Part shown: one piece after another, positions 57,622 to 63,921 of the stretch
Layout of the letters: each line of letters opens with the position of its first letter
Numbering within the stretch: the stretch's first letter is position 1
From: a virus
DNA: 63,921 nucleotides
Direction: 5' to 3' (one strand)
Virus record (IMG/VR): IMGVR_UViG_3300045806_000080
Location: 1 to 63,921 of that record
The notes under the pieces: generated by a model
Told to the model about the DNA's origin: nothing
Database searches by the model: none
The model's input: the letters and a program-made list of their open reading frames with translations, nothing else
Position numbers and translations under genes: made by a program

Positions 57622-58503
57622 ATGTCCGTAACTCAGTCCTGCATGCTCGTCAACCTGCGCATCGGCGCATGGGCCGGTCGCCGGCTCGATCGCTCGATCA
57701 GCGAGGAGATCACCGAGCAGAAGAACGCCACCGGGGACGCTCTCCGGGTCAACAAGCACCTCGTGCCCAAGGAGACGCTGGCGGCGGTCGTGAGCGCGTC
57801 CAACGCGCTGCGTGGCCACTTCTACGAGGCCACCCTGCCCTGGGCCGACCAGGGCGCGAGGGTCATCACCCGCGTCGGCTACCGCCCCTTCCTGGAGAAG
57901 CATGAGAAGCTCATGCGCAACTTCCAGGACGCGGCCACCCACCTCGTGGAGGTCGACTACCCGGCGGCGCGGGCGCAGGCCGAGTTCCGTATGGGCGACG
58001 CCTTCAACGAGGAGGACTACCCGGCCCCGTGGGAGCTGCGGGAGAAGTTCTACGTCAAGCTCGACATCGACCCGATCCCGGAGGGCAAGGACTTCCGCGT
58101 CGACATCTCGAAGGAGGACGCGGCGGCGGTCAAGCAGCAGATCGAGGAACGGCTGCGTGGCCGTGTGCAGGCCGCGGCGAAGGACGTCTGGGGCCGGCTG
58201 CGCCTCGTCATCGAGCACTATGCCAAGACGATGGCGAACACCGACATCAAGTTCAAGGACGCCACCGTCAGGAACCTCCACGACCTGGTGGAAGCCCTGC
58301 CAGCTCTGAACATCCTTGAGGACCCTGCCCTCGACGCGTTCGCCAAGGACGCGCGCCAGTCGCTCGACTGGTCGGCGAAGGAGATCAGGGACAACCCCGA
58401 GACCCGCAAGGCTGCGGCGGCCGAGGCAGAGGCCGTGCTCGATCGCATGAGCGGCTTCATGAACGCCTTCAGCGGCATGCAGCAGCTCAAGGAGGCGGCG
58501 TGA
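57622..58503 (+). CDS. DUF3150-like protein
   Basis: A 293-aa protein. MLVNLRIGAWAGRRLDRSIS, then the helical RVITRVGYRPFLEKHEKLMR and the long C-terminal helix match DUF3150 proteins that travel with MoxR and VWA genes in phages. Likely third component of the same machine. Palindrome 11 and AGGATCAG precede the start, as for the MoxR gene. Confidence 0.65.
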   Translation: MSVTQSCMLVNLRIGAWAGRRLDRSISEEITEQKNATGDALRVNKHLVPKETLAAVVSASNALRGHFYEATLPWADQGARVITRVGYRPFLEKHEKLMRNFQDAATHLVEVDYPAARAQAEFRMGDAFNEEDYPAPWELREKFYVKLDIDPIPEGKDFRVDISKEDAAAVKQQIEERLRGRVQAAAKDVWGRLRLVIEHYAKTMANTDIKFKDATVRNLHDLVEALPALNILEDPALDAFAKDARQSLDWSAKEIRDNPETRKAAAAEAEAVLDRMSGFMNAFSGMQQLKEAA

Positions 58504-58988
58504 TCACGCGACGCGAGATAGCCACGCTCGGAGGGGTCTTCTGGTCCCCTCACAGGAACGCCTGGTTCTACGACATCGCCACCGCGACCGACAACGACCT
58601 GGGCTGCGCCTTGGCGCAGTTCGACCACACGGTGAACCACATGGGAAAGCGAGTATGGGACCGCGCTCCGGTCCCGCCCCTCTACGCACTCGACAGGCCG
58701 GTGCTGCCGAAGGCTGGTAAGGCCCCGCCCTGCCGTCTTGTCAGGCTCAACAAGCGGATCACCCGACCGGATCGGCCGAGCGACCTCTACTTCGACGCTA
58801 ACGTCCTGACGTGGCGCGGCGAGTGGCTGGTCAGGCCGACCGGCGTCGTGACTGGGCCGAGCCGGATCGCCGCCATCTGGGCCGACCTGCCTATGTACCC
58901 TGAGTGGAAGGAAGTGCGGCAGCGCATCCGTCTCGCCGCCCAGCTCGGGACCTACATCACGGCGGAGCTGCCGGAGGGGTACCGATGA
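58500..58988 (+). CDS. Hypothetical protein
   Basis: A 162-aa product from GTG 58500, overlapping the DUF3150 stop. Basic and Pro-rich with several Trp residues; no family recognised. Probably part of the module operon. Confidence 0.55.
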   Translation: MITRREIATLGGVFWSPHRNAWFYDIATATDNDLGCALAQFDHTVNHMGKRVWDRAPVPPLYALDRPVLPKAGKAPPCRLVRLNKRITRPDRPSDLYFDANVLTWRGEWLVRPTGVVTGPSRIAAIWADLPMYPEWKEVRQRIRLAAQLGTYITAELPEGYR

Positions 58989-59404
58989 GGTGGACCACCG
59001 AGAAGAAGAAGCTGTGGATCAAGACCTACCTCGCCACGGGTGGGCAGGTTTACGTCCACCGCATCCGCAAGGGGCTGACCAACGTCACGTTCGGCATCAC
59101 GAAGACGGGCATGATGCCTCTCTACGAGATCACCTTCGGCGTCCTCCACGCCAACAAGCGCGGGGACATCGTGGCGAGCCGCCGGGCCAAGAACAGGTGG
59201 GGCCAGCTGGTCTCCTACCCAGGCTCGTTCTACTCGGTGGTGAAGGCCGTCCAGTTGGCGGCCAGGATCACTGACACATCCGAAACCACATCACCGGGGG
59301 CGTCGTTCCCGGTGCGCCCCTCGATCAGCCTCCAGACCCGAGGCATCCTGCCGCCCCATGTCATCGACGTCCTGTTCGCCCGCTTGAGAGAGCGGCTGGT
59401 TTGA
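58985..59404 (+). CDS. Hypothetical protein
   Basis: A 139-aa product from ATG 58985, overlapping the previous stop (ATGA). Basic, mixed alpha/beta (VYVHRIRKGLTNVTFGITKT). Function unknown. Confidence 0.55.
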   Translation: MRWTTEKKKLWIKTYLATGGQVYVHRIRKGLTNVTFGITKTGMMPLYEITFGVLHANKRGDIVASRRAKNRWGQLVSYPGSFYSVVKAVQLAARITDTSETTSPGASFPVRPSISLQTRGILPPHVIDVLFARLRERLV

Positions 59405-59410
59405 GCTACA

Positions 59411-59429
59411 TGTCAGGGTTACACTGACA
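59411..59429 (+). promoter_or_regulatory. TGTCAG...TACACTGACA inverted element
   Basis: TGTCAG at 59411 and TACACTGACA at 59420-59429 form a CATGTCAG-N7-CTGACATG inverted repeat just before the 59442 gene. The palindromic arrangement supports a dimeric binding protein. Confidence 0.5.
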
Positions 59430-59441
59430 TGGGGGCCAGCC

Positions 59442-59651
59442 GTGAAAGACGCCAGCACCTACGCCCAGCGGTATCTCAAGGGGCCGCCCAGCGTCCGCAG
59501 GCTCACTGACATCATCCGCGACGCCCAGACTGACGCACTCCAGGTGGGTGCGACAATCGGTCAGTCCAAGCTACTCAAAATGGCTCTTGAAGCTAACAGA
59601 CGTATCGAACGACTGTTGCCGGTAAGCCGTGACGGTAACACTGAAAACTAG
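59442..59651 (+). CDS. Small helical protein
   Basis: A 69-aa product from GTG 59442. Helical with Arg/Leu heptads (KLLKMALEANRRIERLLPVS). The only early-half gene directly behind an inverted TACACTGACA site. Confidence 0.5.
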   Translation: MKDASTYAQRYLKGPPSVRRLTDIIRDAQTDALQVGATIGQSKLLKMALEANRRIERLLPVSRDGNTEN

Positions 59652-59677
59652 CTGCACGGCCTGAAGGATCAGCCACA

Positions 59678-60466
59678 ATGGCAAGCGCACGGGACATCGC
59701 CGTCAAGCGCGGCGAGACGGTGAATTATTACAGGCCGGATCAATTCGTTATCCGCCCCGACCTGAACGCCCGCGACATGAGCACGCCCGACAACGTCGAG
59801 CATGTCGAGTGGCTCGCCAACGAGATGAAGTCCAAGGGCTTCACCACCATCCTCCGCTGCATGATGTGGGAGGGACAGCTCGTCCTAACCGAAGGGCATT
59901 GCAGGACCACAGCCGTCAAGCTCTGCGTCGAGCGCGGGTGGCTGCCGGCCGACACGCTGGTGCCGGCGCTGACCGAGCCCAAGGGCACGAGCCTGCTCGA
60001 TCTCTACGCCCGGCAGATGAGCGGCAACGGCACCTCCAAGGGCCTCAACGCCGAGGAGGCCGTCGCCAACGTCAAGCGCATCATGTCGGTTGGCAAGTCC
60101 GTCGCCGAGGCCGCGGCGCTGGTTGGCAAGAGCGTGAGCTGGATCAACCAGCTCCTGGAGTTCCAGGGCGCTCCGACCGAGGTCCACAAGATGGTCGCGC
60201 AGGGCCAGGTCAGCCTCAAGACCGCGTCCGAGACGATCAAGAAGAAGGGCTCGACCGAGGGCGTCTCCGCGCTCTACAGCGCCTTGGAGAAGGCCAAGGC
60301 CGAGGGCCGCAAGAAGGTCACCGCGACCGACGTCGAGGCCAAGCCCAAGAAGCTCCGCAGCGACCTGATCGAGACCATGATCTCGTTCGTCCGCGAGGCG
60401 GCCCAGAAGGGCAACAAGGACGCCGAGCGCCTGCTCATCAGGATCGACGAGGCGCGCGGGGAGTGA
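59678..60466 (+). CDS. ParB-like DNA-binding protein
   Basis: A 262-aa protein. The N-terminal ParB/Srx-type domain (FVIRPDLNARDM, then GFTTILRCMMWEGQLVLTEG with the GHCRT box) is followed by an HTH (~125-160, AEAAALVGKSVSWINQLLEF) and a helical C-terminus. Phage ParB-like proteins can partition, nick or regulate. AAGGATCAG leader. It is a candidate regulator for the repeats described here. Confidence 0.7.
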   Translation: MASARDIAVKRGETVNYYRPDQFVIRPDLNARDMSTPDNVEHVEWLANEMKSKGFTTILRCMMWEGQLVLTEGHCRTTAVKLCVERGWLPADTLVPALTEPKGTSLLDLYARQMSGNGTSKGLNAEEAVANVKRIMSVGKSVAEAAALVGKSVSWINQLLEFQGAPTEVHKMVAQGQVSLKTASETIKKKGSTEGVSALYSALEKAKAEGRKKVTATDVEAKPKKLRSDLIETMISFVREAAQKGNKDAERLLIRIDEARGE

Positions 60467-60471
60467 CGGCG

Positions 60472-60603
60472 ATGCGCGCCGGCACCCTCAACTCGATGCG
60501 CGTCACGAAGTTGACCTGGTACGCCAACGGCGGGTTCAAGAACTCGCTGTGCTGGAGACGCCAGGTCCGCGGCTCGTGGCAATACTACCTCTCCTGGAGC
60601 TGA
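60472..60603 (+). CDS. Small basic protein
   Basis: A 43-aa protein, MRAGTLNSMRVTKLTWYANG... ending SWQYYLSWS. Basic and aromatic. GGGGAGTGA precedes the ATG; 4 nt before the polymerase gene. Confidence 0.45.
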   Translation: MRAGTLNSMRVTKLTWYANGGFKNSLCWRRQVRGSWQYYLSWS

Positions 60604-60607
60604 CGCC

Positions 60608-62659
60608 ATGTGGACGTGGTCTGATCAGCACGTATGTGCTTTCGACTTTGAAACTTCCGGGACCAAACCGGAATTTGCCCTACAACCTTGGAGGCGCGAG
60701 CAAGAGGACTTCTGGGCGACGTCGCTCGCATGGGTGTGGCCCGAGGGCCGACAGCTTCAAGTTGGGGGCGGCCTCGCCCCCGACGTCCGCACGATGCGGT
60801 ATCTGCTGGACTGGGCCTACGACACCGAGCGTCGGCTATGCGGCTGGAACGTCCCCTTCGACCTCTCGGTCATGCTGGCCTACGGGCTGGAGAAAGAGGT
60901 CTTCCGGCTGAAGTATCTCGACGGGCTCCTGCTCTGGAAGCACCTGGAGGTGGAGCCCGAATACGACGAGCGACCGGGCCAGAAGCGCCCGTTCGGGCTC
61001 AAGGAGTTTGTCCGGCAGTTCTTCCCAGAGCACGCCGACTACGAAGCGGAGATTGACTTCCATGACCCAGACCCAGCCGTGCGAGCCAAGCTCCACGAAT
61101 ACAACATCAAGGACGATGCCTTTACCCTGCGTGCGTGTAAGCGCCTGTGGGCCGCCCTCACTCCTCGACAGCAATCTGCCGCCCTGTTCGAGGCAGACTG
61201 TCTGCCCATGGTCGCGGATGCGAACCTCACGGGCCTCCTGGTCGACACGTTCGCATCCCACGACATCAGCCTTCGCCTGACGGCACAGGCCGCTGAGAAG
61301 CTCGCGTCGCTCGCGCCGCACATCCTGCCGCTCCTGCCGCCGCAGACAGGGCGGCGCATCCTCACGGACCAGCAGCGGGTGGAGGAGGTGATCCGCTCGC
61401 CGCAGCAGCTCGCGGTTCTTCTGTACGGGAACAAAGGGCCAACTGACCCGGTGATCCGCCCGAGCTGGGGCGTGACCCCGCTCAAGAAGTCCGACGCCGG
61501 CAACTGGTCGACCGACAAGGAGACCCTCCACGAGCTGAGCTTCCTCGATCCCCGCGCCAAGGAGCTGCGGAGCTACCGTGAGGCGTTGAACCAGCGCACC
61601 AAGTTCGCCGATGGCATCATAGCGTCGGTGGACTACTCCGACGACTGCGGCCACACGCACCCGATGGCGCGGGTGTTCGGCACCTACTCCGGGCGCTTCA
61701 CCTACTCGTCGAAGCAGACTAGCAAGGTCGACCGTCTGAAGACGTTCAAGACCAAGCCGCCGCGCGTCGAGCGCGTCAAGGTCGAGCTGCCAATCGGGTT
61801 TGCCACCCACCAGATGAAGCGCGGCGCGGAGTTCCGCGACCAGATCATCGCGCCGCAGGGCTGCACGATCGTCGAGTTCGATGCCGCCGGCCAGGAGTAC
61901 CGCTGGATGGCGATCGCATCTGGCGACCCGACGATGCTGGCGCTGTGCGAGCCAGGCGAGGACGCCCACAGCTTCATGGGTGCCCGTGTCGAGCATGGGT
62001 TCGAGTACCGGGAGCTGATCCGCCTGAACCACGAGCTGGACGACTGGCCAGCCGACCAGATCACGCCTCGGCATAAGCAGGCCAAGCAGGTGCGGTACGC
62101 GGGCAAGGTGTCGAACCTGAGCCTCCAGTACCGCACCAGCGCCAAGCGGCTGATGATCACGGCGCGCGTGGACTACGGCATCGACATGACCATGCCGCAG
62201 GCGGAGCGGAACCACGGCGTCTACCAGCGGACCTATACGCAGGTGCCTGTCTACTGGAAGCGCCAGATCGAGCTGGTTATGCAGACTGGCTACGTCGAGA
62301 CCTTTGCAGGACGCCGCGTCCAGGTGCGCGGCGACTGGAATGGGCCTCTCAAGTGGTCGATGGGGTCGACCGCCATCAACTACAGAATACAAGGCACTGG
62401 AGGAGACCAGAAATACTTGGCGTTGTCAGTGACAAAGGACTATTGCACTGACATGGGTGCCCGGTTCATGCTAGACCTCCACGACGGCCTCTACTGGGTC
62501 GTCAGGGACGACCGGGTCCACGAGTTCTGCGCCACCATGAAGCCGATGCTCGACAACCTGCCCTACGCCGAGGCGTGGGGCTTCAGCCCCCCGATCCCGC
62601 TCACCTTCGACTGCAAGGCCGGGAAAACTTGGGGCTCGCTTAAAGGAGTTCACCTATGA
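60608..62659 (+). CDS. DNA polymerase, family A
   Basis: A 683-aa protein. The N-terminal 3'-5' exonuclease has AFDFETSGTKP (ExoI) and, at ~80-87, a CGWNVPFDLS ExoII-like stretch. The polymerase domain has motif A EFDAAGQEYRWMA (~420), motif B KQAKQVRYAGKVSNLSLQYR (~490) and motif C LDLHDGLYW (~622-630), with Gly where many family A enzymes have Glu. It replicates the phage DNA together with the primase-helicase. Confidence 0.85.
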   Translation: MWTWSDQHVCAFDFETSGTKPEFALQPWRREQEDFWATSLAWVWPEGRQLQVGGGLAPDVRTMRYLLDWAYDTERRLCGWNVPFDLSVMLAYGLEKEVFRLKYLDGLLLWKHLEVEPEYDERPGQKRPFGLKEFVRQFFPEHADYEAEIDFHDPDPAVRAKLHEYNIKDDAFTLRACKRLWAALTPRQQSAALFEADCLPMVADANLTGLLVDTFASHDISLRLTAQAAEKLASLAPHILPLLPPQTGRRILTDQQRVEEVIRSPQQLAVLLYGNKGPTDPVIRPSWGVTPLKKSDAGNWSTDKETLHELSFLDPRAKELRSYREALNQRTKFADGIIASVDYSDDCGHTHPMARVFGTYSGRFTYSSKQTSKVDRLKTFKTKPPRVERVKVELPIGFATHQMKRGAEFRDQIIAPQGCTIVEFDAAGQEYRWMAIASGDPTMLALCEPGEDAHSFMGARVEHGFEYRELIRLNHELDDWPADQITPRHKQAKQVRYAGKVSNLSLQYRTSAKRLMITARVDYGIDMTMPQAERNHGVYQRTYTQVPVYWKRQIELVMQTGYVETFAGRRVQVRGDWNGPLKWSMGSTAINYRIQGTGGDQKYLALSVTKDYCTDMGARFMLDLHDGLYWVVRDDRVHEFCATMKPMLDNLPYAEAWGFSPPIPLTFDCKAGKTWGSLKGVHL

Positions 62660-62856
62660 CCGAAGCGGTGATGATCCACCTGCGGTGTACACGGACAGGC
62701 CGCCTCTACAGGGTAGTGTCCGTTGACGAAGTGGCGAAGACGGTTACACTGAAGGGCAAATCCGGCACCTTCCCGGAGAAGTGGGACCCGAAGGCGTTCA
62801 AGGCCATGGGCTACGAACGCGTCATCGGCCCGGTGGAAGGCGCGATCGAACTCTAG
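62656..62856 (+). CDS. Small hypothetical protein
   Basis: A 66-aa protein (MTEAVMIHLRCTRTGRLYRV...), beta-rich, possibly OB/SH3-like. ATGA overlap with the polymerase stop. Confidence 0.55.
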   Translation: MTEAVMIHLRCTRTGRLYRVVSVDEVAKTVTLKGKSGTFPEKWDPKAFKAMGYERVIGPVEGAIEL

Positions 62857-62865
62857 GAGGCTCCC

Positions 62866-63162
62866 GTGCCCAGCTCCCCCGGCTACGTCCGTGACTACGC
62901 GCAAGAGAGCGCGACGGCCAAGGCGCGGGGGGAGAAGGGCACCGGCGCATCAGGTGAGGACGCCGAAAGGCACCGCGCGCGGCGCAAGGCTCTAAAGCTC
63001 GGCATGGTGAAGAAGGGCGAAGACCTGGACCACAAGACCCCGTTGTCTCAGGGCGGGTCGAATACCGAGGGAAACTGGCGCGCACGCTCCCCGCATGCGA
63101 ACCGTAGCTTCCCCCGCAACTCTGACGGCTCAATGAAGCCGGGCGGGAACAACAAAAAATGA
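62866..63162 (+). CDS. HNH endonuclease-like protein
   Basis: A 98-aa product from GTG 62866 behind AGGAGG. Core KALKLGMVKKGEDLDHKTPL, then SQGGSNTEGNWRARSPHANR: the short HNH type with DH and N, frequent in phages near replication genes. Third nuclease family in this genome besides EndoVII and the paired HNH genes. Confidence 0.7.
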   Translation: MPSSPGYVRDYAQESATAKARGEKGTGASGEDAERHRARRKALKLGMVKKGEDLDHKTPLSQGGSNTEGNWRARSPHANRSFPRNSDGSMKPGGNNKK

Positions 63163-63410
63163 GAACAGGATCAGAGGACAGCGTATCCACAGAAATGCGC
63201 CTCGCGCAGGGGTTCGGAAACGTCGTCAGGAGCGAGTGTCCGGGGGAAGTCCCGCTGCCCGAGTTCCTGAGAGCCTGCGCCACGTTCTTCGGCAGTTACC
63301 TCGTGCAGCTCCCGCCGAACCAGCGCGCGATCTCACTAGCCGAAATGACAGACGAGATGTTCCGCGTACTGCACGAGAACTGCGACGCGGACCTGGAGTT
63401 CTTCCAGTAG
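63159..63410 (+). CDS. Hypothetical protein
   Basis: An 83-aa protein (MRTGSEDSVSTEMRLAQGFG...). Helical, acidic C-terminus. ATGA overlap with the HNH gene. Confidence 0.5.
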   Translation: MRTGSEDSVSTEMRLAQGFGNVVRSECPGEVPLPEFLRACATFFGSYLVQLPPNQRAISLAEMTDEMFRVLHENCDADLEFFQ

Positions 63411-63423
63411 AGGATCAGCCACC

Positions 63424-63708
63424 ATGAACGTAGCCGAAGCTCGTGCGGCGCTAGACCCGCACGTCGACCACGCCAACGCGCTCGCAGAATGGTTTCAGCA
63501 GCGGGGGCTCACGACCTACGACGGGATCAGCGTCTTCATGACCGCGATCTGCACCGCGATGATCCCGGCCGGGCTGCCGTTCGACGTGCTGTGCGAGGCG
63601 GTCGGAAACGAGTTGGGCATCGCCTACATGGCGCTGACCACCCCCGGCCTTGAGCTGGAGCTGGAGACGGTCGACATCCCGCCAACCGAGACGAGGACAC
63701 TGCAATGA
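63424..63708 (+). CDS. Hypothetical protein
   Basis: A 94-aa protein with a helical middle (MTAICTAMIPAGLPFDVLCE). AGGATCAG leader. Its stop overlaps the exonuclease ATG (ATGA), so the two are co-translated. Confidence 0.55.
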   Translation: MNVAEARAALDPHVDHANALAEWFQQRGLTTYDGISVFMTAICTAMIPAGLPFDVLCEAVGNELGIAYMALTTPGLELELETVDIPPTETRTLQ

Positions 63709-63921
63709 AACACGTCATGCTCGACCTCGAAACCTTCGGCACCAAGCCCGGCTCCGTCATCATCTCGATCGGCGCGTGCGCCTTCGACGCGCACGGCGAC
63801 ACCATCGACAAGACCTGCCACTTGGCGATCGACGCCGCGGACAGCCAGCGCCACGGTCTGCGCATCGACGCCGGCACCGTGCTGTGGTGGATGGCCCCCG
63901 AACGCGACGAGGCGCGCAGGC
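63705..63921 (+). CDS. DEDDh 3'-5' exonuclease, N-terminal part
   Basis: 72 codons to the window end: the ExoI motif MLDLETFGTKPGSVIISIGA and the following TVLWWMAPERDEAR. Continues, after a ~100-nt gap, in the first ORF of the window (1-247). The break in one gene at both ends shows the molecule is circular or circularly permuted. Confidence 0.85.
   Translation, partial: MKHVMLDLETFGTKPGSVIISIGACAFDAHGDTIDKTCHLAIDAADSQRHGLRIDAGTVLWWMAPERDEARR

Overview
The window is an almost complete genome of a temperate tailed phage of a Gram-negative, high-GC host, probably an alphaproteobacterium. The gene content is a large terminase, portal, N4-gp56-type major capsid protein, a very large internal (ejected) protein, a GH108 endolysin with i-/o-spanins, a tyrosine integrase with an excisionase-like partner, and a family A DNA polymerase. 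The last gene (63705-63921) is the N-terminal half, and the first ORF (1-247) the C-terminal half, of one DEDDh 3'-5' exonuclease. The map therefore closes on itself and only about 100 nt of that gene are missing between the window ends.

Layout: (A) 46.4-63.9 kb and on through 1-10.2 kb, all on the + strand: early genes (many small ORFs, a MoxR/VWA/DUF3150 module, a ParB-like protein, DNA polymerase, HNH proteins), then nucleases, an SF2 helicase and a primase-helicase, ending in a bidirectional terminator at 10.23 kb. (B) 44.2 down to 10.25 kb, almost all on the - strand: terminase small subunit, small membrane proteins, terminase large subunit, portal, scaffold-like protein, capsid, adaptor, ejected protein, excisionase/integrase/attP, lysis genes, metallophosphoesterase and tail/virion proteins. 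A + strand island at 16.6-20.3 kb carries fibre genes. (C) 44.2-46.4 kb is the divergent hub. It has low GC, one unusual gene, two terminators and several strong inverted or direct repeats, and is a candidate origin and regulatory centre.

Two sequence regulons stand out. A TTGTCAGTGTA element forms the -35 region of, or overlaps, most virion-gene promoters (TTGTCA, 17-bp spacer, TAnnnn), and copies also sit at start codons and transcription starts. A 16-bp palindrome, GATTAACNCGTTAATC, occurs about 11 times, all between 44.9 and 57.6 kb, usually 13-25 nt before a start codon and followed by a uniform AGGATCAG ribosome-binding leader. Neither motif could be assigned to a known regulator.

The phage integrates at a tRNA-Val(UAC) gene: the 3' half of that tRNA lies next to int, flanked by two 29-bp direct repeats. 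Probable accessory genes include a PEP-CTERM-type secreted protein, a stand-alone zinc ribbon resembling the C-terminus of class II ribonucleotide reductase, an Acb2/Tad1-like small protein, and HNH genes attached to both catalytic halves of the MoxR/VWA module. All names rest on reading the sequence; no database search was run.
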